DNA from: Candidatus Defluviilinea gracilis
GTDB lineage: Bacteria > Chloroflexota > Anaerolineae > Anaerolineales > Villigracilaceae
Direction of reading: 5' to 3'
Assembly (NCBI GenBank): GCA_016716235.1
Contig: JADJWS010000003.1
Location: 186,001-250,000, forward strand
Length of the DNA stretch: 64,000 nt
Shown here: positions 17,671 to 26,620 of the stretch, piece after piece
Numbering within the stretch: the first letter of the stretch is position 1
How the letters are laid out: the number at the start of each line of letters is the position of its first letter
The notes under the pieces: generated by a model
Told to the model about the DNA's origin: nothing
The model's database searches: none
The model's input: only the letters and a program-made list of their open reading frames with translations
Translations under genes and position numbers: made by a program

Positions 17671-19440
17671 GTGAACAATGATAAAATAACGGGTATTCGT
17701 ATGAACAACTATCGACCGAAAACCAACCGATCTGCCCCCAAGCCGAAGGCGCAAGCGGTGATCGAGTTTGCGCTGGTCCTGCCGATCTTATTGCTTGTAC
17801 TGATCGGGATCATGGAAACCTCGCGCCTGCTCTTCGCCTGGCTGATCATCGAAAACTCCACCCGTTTTGGAATTCGTTACGCCACCGCCGGGACGTATGA
17901 ACCCATCTACTGTCAGGGATACGATGGCGGAATCTGCGACTCGGATACGGAAACCGACGCCGCTCGCCTTCCCTCGATCAAGGACGAAACCACGCGCATC
18001 GTGATCGGTTATCTTCTCAGAAACGCCCGTTTTGAAACGGTCGCGAATACCGAGGATTTGTTTTTCAACGTGACGGTCTGCGGCTCCAAAGAAGAAGGGT
18101 ATGACTTCACGCCTCCAGTCATGAGCGAACCGATCTACGCCAACTGCGAAGAAATCAGTAATCCTGGTATAACAAAAGAGTTTGCGGGGTCTCCAGGCTA
18201 TCGTGTGTACGTGGCGGCAGACTACAACTTCCGATTCATCGTCATGCCGGCCTTTGGCGTCGAACCATCCATGATCCATCTTGCATCGTACCGCATGGGG
18301 TACGTGGAATCCTTCCGCGCTGTGCGCGCTATCAACACCCCACTCGGATGGGAAGTGACTTCGATTCCCCCCACGCCGACGAATACCCCTACCATCACCA
18401 ATACTCCTTTGCCGACGGATACCCCCACCGTTACTAGCACACCTACATCGACCGTCACTTCCACTTCAACCAATACGCCGACGATCACGCCTACGATCAC
18501 CCAAACAAGAACGCCAACCTATACGCCGACGCCGAGTTGTAATTTGTTCACCGCCGGCAATTTCAGCCAATCGACCACAAGCGGCGGATACCCGCGCGTA
18601 AATATAAACCTCATCAATAGCAGCACATCCAAAGCCGCGATTCAAAGCCTGACGTTCGTCTGGACCGCCTACGACGCCGCGAACCCGGGACAGACCCTGG
18701 ACCGCTGGTCCTTTAATAACACGACCATTGACAATACAGACGATGGTGCCTCGCCAACAAATTGGACAAACCCCGGTGGGCTAGGCTCGCTCGTTGATCT
18801 TCCCGCCAGCACAAGCCGACAATTACGGTTTACCTATTTGAACCTCGACGGCGCCTGGCCCGGAATCGTGCCTGCCAATTCCTTTGGATTGATCGTGAAC
18901 CTCGACAACGGTTGTACGATCACGGTGACGTCTCAGGCAACCCCCACGGTCACGGCTACTCGCACTGCCACTGGCACGGCGACCATCACGCGCACGCCAA
19001 CCATCACGCGCACGCCAACCATCACACGCACGCCAACCATCACACGCACGCCGACGCGCACGCCAACCATCACACCGACACCAACCATTACGCGCACGCC
19101 GACGATTACAAACACGCCGACCATCACCTTCACACCGACCATCACATCGACGCGCACGCCGACACGGACGCGCACGCCTACGGCTACCGTCACGCGCACG
19201 CCCACTGTGACCCTCACAGTGCCGTCGCCGACGCGCACACATACGAGAACCGTCACACCGACAGTCCCGTCACCGACACAGACGCGCACGCCCACACCGA
19301 CAGCCACTGTCCCGACGCCGACACGGACACCTACATCTACCGTCACGCGCACACGGACTCCGACACCTACGCACACGGTTCCTCCGCAATCACCGACGCC
19401 TACCGTCACGCCGACGCCTACTGTATGCTTCGACTGCTAG
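17671..19440 (+). CDS. TadE-like protein with Thr-Pro stalks and an Ig-like domain
   Basis: A 589-residue protein; GTG at 17671 has AAGGATG 7-8 nt upstream, ATG 17701 is the alternative. The order is TadE helix (KAQAVIEFALVLPILLLVL), a globular domain to about residue 225, a first Thr-Pro stalk (230-290), an Ig-like domain of about 140 residues bounded by Cys (CNLFTAGN to NGCTITV), then a 160-residue Thr-Pro stalk coded by 18-nt tandem repeats, ending in CFDC. The stalk is probably O-glycosylated or extended across the wall. A surface fibre or adhesin on the pilus system is inferred. Confidence 0.8.
   Translation: MNNDKITGIRMNNYRPKTNRSAPKPKAQAVIEFALVLPILLLVLIGIMETSRLLFAWLIIENSTRFGIRYATAGTYEPIYCQGYDGGICDSDTETDAARLPSIKDETTRIVIGYLLRNARFETVANTEDLFFNVTVCGSKEEGYDFTPPVMSEPIYANCEEISNPGITKEFAGSPGYRVYVAADYNFRFIVMPAFGVEPSMIHLASYRMGYVESFRAVRAINTPLGWEVTSIPPTPTNTPTITNTPLPTDTPTVTSTPTSTVTSTSTNTPTITPTITQTRTPTYTPTPSCNLFTAGNFSQSTTSGGYPRVNINLINSSTSKAAIQSLTFVWTAYDAANPGQTLDRWSFNNTTIDNTDDGASPTNWTNPGGLGSLVDLPASTSRQLRFTYLNLDGAWPGIVPANSFGLIVNLDNGCTITVTSQATPTVTATRTATGTATITRTPTITRTPTITRTPTITRTPTRTPTITPTPTITRTPTITNTPTITFTPTITSTRTPTRTRTPTATVTRTPTVTLTVPSPTRTHTRTVTPTVPSPTQTRTPTPTATVPTPTRTPTSTVTRTRTPTPTHTVPPQSPTPTVTPTPTVCFDC
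18985..19158 (+). repeat. 18-nt coding tandem repeat (I-T-R-T-P-T units)
   Basis: Units of the form ATCACGCGCACGCCAACC are repeated with drift toward the 3' end. Near-identical first units suggest recent copy-number change by slippage. The whole Thr-Pro region extends to 19430. Confidence 0.85.
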
Positions 19441-19466
19441 TGAAGCGCTAAAGATAAAGTAAAAAC

Positions 19467-19504
19467 AAACCCGCCGATTGATTTTCGATCGGCGGGTTTG
19501 TTTT
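19467..19504 (+). terminator. terminator of the Tad-like operon
   Basis: Stem AAACCCGCCGAT / ATCGGCGGGTTT with a T-rich tail, 26 bases after the stop. Confidence 0.9.
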
Positions 19505-19508
19505 GCGA

Positions 19509-19514
19509 TATAAT
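19509..19514 (+). promoter_or_regulatory. -10 box upstream of glmS ribozyme
   Basis: TATAAT just after the preceding terminator. Start of transcription near 19521 would give a short 5' fragment of about 45 nt before the ribozyme cleavage site. The -35 is not clear. Confidence 0.5.
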
Positions 19515-19565
19515 GCCGCCACTTATAGAAAGGAGGCTCGCACACCAATTCAATCGGGAAAGTCA

Positions 19566-19903
19566 GCGCATGAACTTTAGTTTGTTAGTTTGTTAGTCGA
19601 ATAGTCTGATCATTGTTGCCTTAGGCAGTGGTATGACTGTAAGAGTACGCGGTTGAAAGACTATCAAAACTAAAGTTGACGAGGATAAGGGTTCTCCATC
19701 GCGAGGTGGAGTTAATCTCGTCGCTGGTTGAGTAGTTCCGCGTGCAATTCGCGGAACGTATCGAAACCACTGACGAGAGAAAATCGAAAGTTCGGCGGAA
19801 GCCCTTCGGGTGAGCCATCGCCCGTTATTCTTTCCCTCCGAAAATACAAATCCGTAAAGAACACTGCATGAGTGATCAGGCAGGCAGAGACGCGGGTAAT
19901 GGC
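19566..19903 (+). ncRNA. glmS ribozyme (GlcN6P-responsive), expanded
   Basis: The core matches the glmS ribozyme upstream of glmS. Cleavage is predicted between A19565 and G19566 (A|GCGCATGAACT; consensus A|GCGCCWGAACU, one change). P2 is a perfect 11-bp helix AACTTTAGTTT (19573-19583) with AAACTAAAGTT (19667-19677). It continues directly into GACGAGGATAAGGGTT (19678-19693), and after an 89-nt insertion into ATCGAAAGTTCGGCGGAAGC (19783 on), the conserved P3/P2.1 segment. P4 is formed by GCCATCGCCCG and CGGGTAATGGC (ends 19903) with one mismatch. The known role is self-cleavage on glucosamine-6-phosphate, lowering glmS mRNA. Confidence 0.85.
19725..19769. repeat. dispersed palindromic repeat inside the glmS ribozyme
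   Basis: TGGTTGAGTAGTTCCGCG ... CGCGGAACGTATCGAAACCA. The same outer words (GGTCGAGTAG and CGTATCGAGACCAC) occur in intergenic copies at 49478-49534 and 49580-49624. Here it is the tip of a TCTCGTC/GACGAGA stem within the P3 insertion. Confidence 0.75.
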
Positions 19904-19984
19904 ACAATCACAAGACTGGAGACCAGAGACTGACCAAGTCTCTACTCTCTAATTCTCTAGTCTCTTAATTTCGGAGGACTCCCC
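19904..19984. repeat. TCTCTAATTCTC-type low-complexity spacer
   Basis: The string GACTGGAGACCAGAGACTGACCA and then repeated CTCT/AATTCTCT words lie between ribozyme and glmS, followed by GGAGGA before the ATG. Related strings occur at 28862-28898, 37578-37632 and 57405-57440. Confidence 0.55.
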
Positions 19985-21826
19985 ATGTGTGGAATCGTCG
20001 GATACATCGGCGCGCGTGATGCGACGCCGATCATCCTCAACGGCTTGAAACGGCTCGAATACCGCGGATATGATTCGGCTGGAGTCGCTGTCATCAGCGG
20101 CGACCAGCTCGAAGTCCGAAAAGACGCGGGCAAGTTATCCCAACTAATTGATCTTGTCGAGAAATCTCCCATCGCAGGCGCGCCAGGGATCGGTCACACG
20201 CGCTGGGCGACTCACGGCGCGCCGAACGCGCGGAATGCGCATCCGCATCTCGGGCAGACGAAGCGCGTCGTGGTCGTGCAGAACGGCATCGTCGAAAATT
20301 TTCTCGAACTCAAAGATGAACTGACCGCCGAGGGCGTGGAATTTCAATCGGAGACCGACACCGAGACCATCGTGCATCTCGTGGAGCATTACCTTGCGAC
20401 GGGGATCGGACTGGTGGAAGCGGCGCGCAAAACGTTCAACCAGATCCGCGGCGCGAACGTGGTGGTGCTGATCTCTGCCGATGAACCCGATAAGATCGTG
20501 ACGGCGCGGATCGGCAACGCGGGCGGCGTGGTGATCGGCATGGGCGAAGGCGAAAATTTTGTCGCCAGCGATACGCCCGCGATCATGGATCACACGCGCA
20601 GTGTCATCTTTTTGGAATCGCGGCAAATGGCGGTGGTAACGCGAGACACGGTGACCATCGAAACGCTCGACGGCGCAAAAGTAAAACCACAAGTGCATAA
20701 TGTTTCGTGGGACCCTGTCGCGGCGGAGAAGGGCGAATATCGCCACTTCATGCAAAAGGAAATCCACGAGCAGGTGCGCGCGTTGACCGACACACTCGCG
20801 GGTCGCGTGGACTTTGCCAATGGGAAAATCCGTTTGCCCGATCTCAAGTTGACCGAAGAACTCGCGAAAAAAATCGAGAAGATATACATCACCGCGTGCG
20901 GCACTGCCGCGTATGCGGGGATGGTTGGAAAATATTTGATCGAGAAGATCGCGCGCGTGCCTGTGGAAGTGGTCATCGCTTCGGAATTTCGCTACAGCGA
21001 CCCGATCTTGAACGACAAGACCGTTGTGCTTGCCATCTCGCAATCGGGCGAAACGGCGGACACTCTCGCCGCGATGGAAGAGGGACGACGCAAAGGCGCG
21101 GTGATCTGGAGTATCGTCAACGCCATCGGTTCGCAAGCCATGCGCGTCTCGGATGGCTTCATCTCAATGCAAACGGGACCTGAGATCGGCGTTGCTTCGA
21201 CCAAAGCCTTCACCGCCCCGCTCGTGGACCAGTACATGCTGGCGATCCTGCTCGCCGATTTGCGCGGCACGATCAACGAAAAGCAACGCAAAGAACTCGT
21301 CGCGGATCTGCGACTCGTTCCCGATCTCGTTAGCCGCGCGCTTGACCGCGAAAGTGAAGTAGAAAAGGTTGCTCAAACGCTGAAAGACATCCGCGATTGC
21401 TTGTATCTCGGTCGCGGCATCAACATGCCCATCGCGTACGAGGGCGCGTTGAAGTTGAAGGAGATTTCATACATCCACGCGGAGGGCTATCCCGCGGGCG
21501 AAATGAAACACGGACCCATCGCGTTGATTGACGAACACATGCCCGTCGTATGCCTCGCGCCGAAAGACCCCTGGCATGAGAAGATGATCTCGCAGATCCA
21601 GCAGGCAAAAGCGCGCGGCGGGATGGTCATTGCGATCGCCACTGACGGCGATGAATTGATCCACGGCATGGCGGATCATATCCTGTGGGTACCGGACTCG
21701 CCGTGGATGCTCTCCCCCATCGTGACGGTGATTCCGCTACAATTGCTCGCGTACCACATCGCCGCCCTGCGCGGACTGGATGTAGACCAGCCGAGAAATC
21801 TGGCGAAGAGCGTGACCGTGGAATAA
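19985..21826 (+). CDS. glmS: glutamine-fructose-6-phosphate aminotransferase
   Basis: A 613-residue enzyme making glucosamine-6-phosphate for peptidoglycan and amino sugars. Cys2 of MCGIVGYIG is the glutaminase nucleophile; HTRWATHG and NGIVENF follow. Two SIS isomerase domains (ITACGTAAYAGMVGKYL and ISQSGETADTLAAM) and the C-terminal LAKSVTVE are intact. GGAGGA lies 6 nt upstream. Regulated by the ribozyme at 19566-19903. Its product feeds the pathway that includes murA at 13-14 kb. Confidence 0.97.
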   Translation: MCGIVGYIGARDATPIILNGLKRLEYRGYDSAGVAVISGDQLEVRKDAGKLSQLIDLVEKSPIAGAPGIGHTRWATHGAPNARNAHPHLGQTKRVVVVQNGIVENFLELKDELTAEGVEFQSETDTETIVHLVEHYLATGIGLVEAARKTFNQIRGANVVVLISADEPDKIVTARIGNAGGVVIGMGEGENFVASDTPAIMDHTRSVIFLESRQMAVVTRDTVTIETLDGAKVKPQVHNVSWDPVAAEKGEYRHFMQKEIHEQVRALTDTLAGRVDFANGKIRLPDLKLTEELAKKIEKIYITACGTAAYAGMVGKYLIEKIARVPVEVVIASEFRYSDPILNDKTVVLAISQSGETADTLAAMEEGRRKGAVIWSIVNAIGSQAMRVSDGFISMQTGPEIGVASTKAFTAPLVDQYMLAILLADLRGTINEKQRKELVADLRLVPDLVSRALDRESEVEKVAQTLKDIRDCLYLGRGINMPIAYEGALKLKEISYIHAEGYPAGEMKHGPIALIDEHMPVVCLAPKDPWHEKMISQIQQAKARGGMVIAIATDGDELIHGMADHILWVPDSPWMLSPIVTVIPLQLLAYHIAALRGLDVDQPRNLAKSVTVE

Positions 21827-21831
21827 AATGG

Positions 21832-21903
21832 GGACGCTGATTCACGCTGACAACGCAGATTCTTTTTCTTTTGAATCAGCGAAATCTGCGTTTTTCAGCG
21901 TCC
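21832..21903. repeat. intergenic dyad repeat, GGACGCTGA/TCAGCGTCC family
   Basis: Perfect 9-bp terminal inverted repeats GGACGCTGA / TCAGCGTCC and an inner perfect 10-bp pair AACGCAGATT / AATCTGCGTT. Words recur every 10-11 nt. Related copies lie at 41434-41490 and about 40610-40664. It begins 6 bases after the glmS stop. Confidence 0.8.
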
Positions 21904-21939
21904 AAATTGGCTTTGTAGTTTATTTGCGGAGAATCAAAC

Positions 21940-22371
21940 ATGCGCCCCGACTGGGACTCGTACTTCATGAAGATCGCCTTCGCCGTGTCAGAACGAAGCA
22001 CCTGTGACCGCGCCTTCGTCGGCTGTGTGCTTGTGACCGACAAGCGCATCCTCACCACAGGCTTCAACGGCTCGCCCAAGGGACAGGGTCACTGCGACGA
22101 GATCGGTCACCTCATGGTGGACGGGCATTGCGTCCGCACGATCCACGCGGAGACGAATGCCATCATCCAAGCCGCGTTGCACGGAGTCTCCACCAAGGGC
22201 GCGACGTGTTACGTCACCCACCTTCCGTGCATCAACTGCACGAAGGCGCTCATCAACGCGGGTATTGCGCGAATCGTGTATAGCGTATCCTATCGAACCG
22301 ACGAAAACGCCGTGAACTTCCTGAACGCGGCGAAGATTGAAGTGGTGCAAAAAGAATTCAACATGGTATAA
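21940..22371 (+). CDS. dCMP deaminase (ComE operon protein 2-like)
   Basis: A 143-residue Zn-dependent deaminase converting dCMP to dUMP for dTTP synthesis. Zn ligands in HAETNAI and PCINC; the added Cys/His (FVGCVL, GQGHCDEIGH, DGHCVRTIHAE) match the dCMP-deaminase/ComEB type with a second zinc. Length is normal. Its spacer from glmS holds the dyad repeat; it ends at a bidirectional terminator. Confidence 0.93.
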   Translation: MRPDWDSYFMKIAFAVSERSTCDRAFVGCVLVTDKRILTTGFNGSPKGQGHCDEIGHLMVDGHCVRTIHAETNAIIQAALHGVSTKGATCYVTHLPCINCTKALINAGIARIVYSVSYRTDENAVNFLNAAKIEVVQKEFNMV

Positions 22372-22372
22372 A

Positions 22373-22405
22373 AAGTGACTGTCACCTTTCAGGTGACAGT
22401 CACTT
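22373..22405. terminator. bidirectional terminator
   Basis: Perfect hairpin AAGTGACTGTCACC / GGTGACAGTCACTT between convergent genes. Confidence 0.9.
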
Positions 22406-22408
22406 CGT

Positions 22409-22606
22409 TTACTCGCCCGGGATCATCAACCACAACAGCAAGTAGATCAAAACCCCAGGCACGCCGCCAGGGATGAAGGCGATCAGCATCCCCAGTCGGA
22501 ACCAGAACGAACTGATCCCGAAGAAGTCCGCCAACCCGCCGCACACTCCCGCCAACATTCGGTTGCTCCGCGAACGCCGCAGGGCTCTCTTTTGATTTGC
22601 GATCAT
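22409..22606 (-). CDS. PspC-domain small membrane protein
   Basis: A 65-residue protein with AAAGGAGC before the ATG. The PspC signature is clear: RSRSNRMLAGVCGGLADFFG, then FRLGMLIAFIPGGVPGVLIYLLLWLMIP as membrane segment(s). PspC-domain proteins take part in membrane-stress responses in other bacteria; no psp partners are here, so the role is inferred only from the domain. Confidence 0.9.
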   Translation of the reverse strand: MIANQKRALRRSRSNRMLAGVCGGLADFFGISSFWFRLGMLIAFIPGGVPGVLIYLLLWLMIPGE

Positions 22607-22712
22607 TTTTGCTCCTTTTCACCTTTTCTACGCAAGTCAAATTCAAAAGTAGCAATCCGAATATCCCTGAGTTGCAATACAACTTTTGGCTTGATGACCC
22701 ATTGGGAGAGTT

Positions 22713-23075
22713 TTATTCTCTATGGCTAAATCGAATCTGACCAGGCTGAACAACCACAAACGCATTAACCAATTCGTCACCATGCCGTTCCACCAATTGC
22801 AAGACTGACTGCCCAAGTTTGGAACGAACATTGTTGGGATAACGAATAAGAATCACCCCCGCAGAAACAGCATGGCTGGCGAACACCAGCCAGCCAAAAT
22901 CCTTGTCTTCGGTCAACAGAATCCGATTCTCGCGATACGACTGCTCGATCAATTCGCGGTCATCGGAGCGTTACATGTATTCACCGACTGCTAGAACATC
23001 ATACCCCTTGGAACGCAAAGCGCGGACAACGGCAAAGTCACAACTTTCATCCGCGAGAAATCGCAGATCGCTCAT
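22713..23075 (-). pseudogene. DUF5615 PIN-like toxin gene with in-frame TAA
   Basis: From ATG at 23075 the frame reads MSDLRFLADESCDF...VGEYM and then TAA at 22973-22971, after which the same frame continues RSDDRELIEQSYRENRILLTEDKDFGWLVF to 22713, 120 codons in all. DUF5615/Mut7-C PIN-like signatures (LADES with early Asp; LLTEDKDFG) lie on both sides of the stop. So one nonsense codon (codon 35) splits an otherwise intact gene. The start overlaps the DUF433 gene by ATGA. It could be a dead toxin; restart at a downstream TTG would lack the first acidic residue. Confidence 0.8.
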
Positions 23076-23311
23076 ACCGCGGTCGCGAGAATAATCGTTT
23101 CGTGCGCCAATGCGCTGGCGGCATAGATTAACGCCGCTTGAATATCAAGTTTTGTCAAGCGCGGATAAGCGTCCAGCAGATCGGTTTCGGTCGCGCCTTC
23201 GCTCAATTTACGGAGAAGCAACTCGACAGGGATTCGCGTCCCTTTGATAACGGGCTTTCCCAACATCACCGCAGGGTTGACTTCGATCCTCGCAAGAAAT
23301 TCTTCAGGCAT
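23072..23311 (-). CDS. DUF433 antitoxin-like protein
   Basis: About 79 residues from the ATG at 23311 (GAAAGGAG 8 nt upstream). ARIEVNPAVMLGKPVIKGTRIPVELLLRKLSEGATETDLLDAYPRLT is the canonical DUF433 helix-turn-helix. In many genomes DUF433 and DUF5615 genes form a pair regarded as toxin-antitoxin-like. Here its stop overlaps the start of the interrupted DUF5615 gene by 4 bases. Confidence 0.88.
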   Translation of the reverse strand: MPEEFLARIEVNPAVMLGKPVIKGTRIPVELLLRKLSEGATETDLLDAYPRLTKLDIQAALIYAASALAHETIILATAV

Positions 23312-23500
23312 AGGTTCGCTCCTTTCAATAAACACGGCGATTATACCAAGAAGAAATTCCTATTTTCCACCCATCTTCCTGCTTATGGTTTGATTGTAGC
23401 GAATCCCAGAAACCCACTTTCCACTTTCTTCTTTCCAGTCAGGTTATAATCAAAAGTAGCAAGCCAAACTACCCCTGAGGTATAAAACAACCATGAGAGC

Positions 23501-24916
23501 ATGATCTACTCCTCCACCCCCAGTTCCAAAGCAAAGCAAGCCGTTGCCGACGTTTCGCACACCCCCTTCTGGCTCGACGACCCAGCCAAACCCAACCCCG
23601 AACCGCCATTAACTCAAAATATTTCCACTGACCTGCTCATCATCGGCGCAGGTTATACCGGCTTATGGACCGCCCTGCTCGCCAAAGAGGAAGACCCGAA
23701 TCGCGACATCCTCATCCTCGAAGCGGGCGAATCCGCCATCGGCGCCAGCGGGCGCAACGGCGGATTCATGGACGCGTCCATCACGCATGGATTCGTCAAC
23801 GGGCAGGCGCAATGGTCGCGCGAGATCAAAACGCTCCACGCGCTCGGTCTCAACAACCTCGCGGAGATCGAAACGACGCTCGCGCGCCTCAACATCGACT
23901 GCGATTACCAGCGCACCGGCGAGATTGACCTCGCCACCGAGCCTTATCTTCTCGAAACATTTCGTGAAATCATCGAACTCGCAAAGCAATACGACATCCA
24001 TTTCGAGTTTCTCGACCGCGACCAAATCCAGCGCGTCGTCAAATCGCCCATCTTCCTCGGCGGGATCAAACGATTCGATTCGTCCATCGTCAACCCCGCG
24101 CACCTCGCATGGGGACTTCGACAAGCCTGCTTGAATCTCGGCGTGCGGTTATATGAACACTCGCCCGTCACACAATTGATCGAAGAAAAAAACAAAGTCA
24201 TCGCGCGCACATCCCACGCGAAAATTACGGCGAACAAAGTCGCGCTCGCTACCAACGCCTTTCCCCCGCTCATCAAAGAGATCAAGCGTTACGTTGTCCC
24301 CGTCTACGATTACGCGCTGATGACCGAACCGCTCACCGCCTCGCAACGCGACTCCATCGGCTGGCGCGGGCGCGAGGGACTCAGCGACGGCAACAATCAA
24401 TTCCATTATTTCCGCACAACGATTGATGGTCGAATCCTCTGGGGCGGATTCGACGCCGTCTATCATTGGAATAACGGATTCGGGAGTCGCCTCGAAAACC
24501 GACCCGCTTCGTTCGCCCTTCTGGCTGACCACTTCTTTCAAGCCTTTCCCTCCCTTGAAGGGACTCGCTTCACCCACGCCTGGGGCGGAGCGATCGACAC
24601 CTGCTCGCGCTTCAGTCCGTTTTGGGGGACGACGCATCACGGCAAGACCGCTTACGCGATGGGCTACACCGGACTCGGCGTTGGCGCGACTCGCTTCGGG
24701 GCGCAAGTGATGCTCGACATTCTCGGCAACAAGAAAACCGAACGAACCGAACTGGAGATGGTCCGCACCAAACCGATTCCCTTTCCGCCCGAACCGTTGC
24801 GTTCCATCGGCATCAACCTCTCGCGCTGGTCGCTGGCGCAGGCAGATAAGAATCAAGGCAAAGAAAATCTCTGGCTCAAAGCCATGGACTTGTTCGGTCT
24901 TGGGTTTGATAGTTGA
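23501..24916 (+). CDS. FAD-dependent oxidoreductase, DAO family (A)
   Basis: A 471-residue protein. FAD-binding LLIIGAGYTGLWTALLAKEE at about 47-66, then the RNGG block (GASGRNGGFMDASI) and C-terminal GYTGLGVGATRFGAQV. This is the glycine/D-amino acid oxidase (DadA/PuuB-like) fold; the substrate, probably an amine or amino acid, cannot be fixed from sequence. It resembles the gene at 53106-54389. The start at 23501 lacks a clear ribosome site; TATAAT at 23444 may be its -10. Confidence 0.85.
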   Translation: MIYSSTPSSKAKQAVADVSHTPFWLDDPAKPNPEPPLTQNISTDLLIIGAGYTGLWTALLAKEEDPNRDILILEAGESAIGASGRNGGFMDASITHGFVNGQAQWSREIKTLHALGLNNLAEIETTLARLNIDCDYQRTGEIDLATEPYLLETFREIIELAKQYDIHFEFLDRDQIQRVVKSPIFLGGIKRFDSSIVNPAHLAWGLRQACLNLGVRLYEHSPVTQLIEEKNKVIARTSHAKITANKVALATNAFPPLIKEIKRYVVPVYDYALMTEPLTASQRDSIGWRGREGLSDGNNQFHYFRTTIDGRILWGGFDAVYHWNNGFGSRLENRPASFALLADHFFQAFPSLEGTRFTHAWGGAIDTCSRFSPFWGTTHHGKTAYAMGYTGLGVGATRFGAQVMLDILGNKKTERTELEMVRTKPIPFPPEPLRSIGINLSRWSLAQADKNQGKENLWLKAMDLFGLGFDS

Positions 24917-25045
24917 TAGAATCCGTTCAGTCCGCAGTTGAACTGCGGAGGCATCAACGTTGTCCCCTTGGAAAAAACCTGGGGCTGTCTAAAAAGGGGA
25001 GGACAGCCCCTCCTCAGTTGGGGAAAAGTTTAATACAATAGGGAG

Positions 25046-26608
25046 ATGAACAACCGAAACCTCACCTTCAAGCCGTACGCAATGGAGCAGTTGAGTCTGC
25101 TGCCGCCGAGTTTGGAAGAATTGATCCCTGAAAAACATCTGGTACGGGTGGTCAATCGCGTCGTGGATGAGCTGGACATCGAGCCGCTTTTAGCAAAATA
25201 CAAAGGGGGCGGGACGAGCAGTTATCATCCGCGCATGATGTTGAAGGTGATTGTGTATGCCTACACCCAGAAGATCTATTCGTCGCGGAAGATCGAAAAA
25301 GCGCTGTGGGAGAATATTGGCTTCATGTGGATCAGCGGGGGCACCGGCCGGACTTTCACACGATCAACAACTTTCGGAGCGACACGTTGAAGGAAGCGGT
25401 GCGGAAAGTGTTCGCTTCGATGATGGAGCTTCTGGTGGAAGAGGGCTACGTGAAGATGGAGAATTACTTTGTGGATGGGAGCAAGCTGGGCGCCAACTCC
25501 AACCCGCACAAAGTGGTGTGGGCGAAGAAGACGCAGAAATACAAGGAGAAACTACAACAGCAAATTCAGGCGTTGCTGGATGAAATCGAGCAGGTGAACG
25601 AACGCGAGAATGCAGTATACGGGGAGGAAAACCTGGGAGAACTGGGCGAGCAAAGCGAGTTGACGGCCAGAAGGTGAAGCGGAAAGCGGCGGAGATCAAC
25701 GCCCAGTTGAAGGGAAAAGCCGCTGACGCGGAACAGAAAAAGGCAATGAAGAAATTGGAGCAGGAGGATGTGCCGCGTTTGGGAAGTACGAAGAGCAAGA
25801 ACGCATTCTGGCGGGACGCAACAGCTATTCAGAAACCGACCCGCAGGCCAGCAGTCTGCGCATGAAGGAAGGCCGGGCGGCGCGCAAGCCGCTGGCGCGC
25901 CAGCTTATAACGTGCAAATAGGAACCGAAGGACAGTTTGTGGTGGGCTATAGCCTCCACCAACAAGCCGACGATACCAGTTGCTTCATTCCCCATATGCA
26001 ACAACAGCAGTTTCCGCAGGGCAAACAATTCAAAAACGTGTCTGGCGACGCAGGCTACGGCAGCGAAGAAAACTATGCCTATTTGGAAAAGCACGGCATG
26101 GGGAACTACCTCAAATACAACACCTTCCACCAGGAGCAACACCCGCCGCGCAAACCCGAACTGCTTGAGAAGATGCGCTTCAAGTCAACCTGCTTTCCCT
26201 ACGATCAGGACAAGGATCAGTTCGTGTGTCCCGCCCACCATCGCATGGTCTATATCGAAACCAAACCCTACCAATCCAAAAACGGCTTCTTATCTGAACG
26301 GCGGGTTTATGAATGTTTGGAGTGTGCCGCCTGCCCTCTCAAACCCAAATGCACCAAAGCCAAAGGCAATCGCCAAATGCAAGTCGGATTTGAACTCCGC
26401 CGCTATCGTCAGCAAGCCAAAGACAACCTGCTTTCCGAGCAGGGTATGGCCTGCGTAAATTACAAGCATTGAACCCGAAACGGTCTTCGGGGACGTGAAA
26501 CAGAACATGGGCTTCCGAAGGTTCATGCTCCGAGGGTTGAAAAAAGTGGATGTGGAGTGGGGTCTGGTGTGCATGGCGCACAATTTACGAAAACTGGCGA
26601 TCCAATGA
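25046..26608 (+). pseudogene. IS1182-type transposase, multiply frameshifted
   Basis: Starts MNNRNLTFKPYAMEQLSLLP with the DUF772 N-terminal domain (YHPRMMLKVIVYAY). The frame shifts near 25340 (G run short by one base before HRPDFHTINNF), near 25655, near 25785, near 25890 and near 26460. The catalytic middle (YFVDGSKLGANSN; GDAGYGSEENYAYLE) and the end (ETVFGDVKQNMGFRRF...HNLRKLAIQ) survive in different frames. No functional enzyme can be made. Confidence 0.9.
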
Positions 26609-26620
26609 CCGCCAGTTTTT
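26590..26620 (+). terminator. terminator at the IS right end
   Basis: Stem ACTGGCG / CGCCAGT followed by a T7 run overlapping the transposase stop. Confidence 0.8.

Noticed and set aside
18985..19158. CRISPR-like short tandem repeats
   Set aside because: Units are contiguous without unique spacers and encode a Thr-Pro stalk in frame.
24938..24956. CCGCAGTTGAACTGCGG hairpin as terminator of the FAD oxidoreductase
   Set aside because: There is no T run, and the sequence belongs to the GCGGACT-type dyad repeats.
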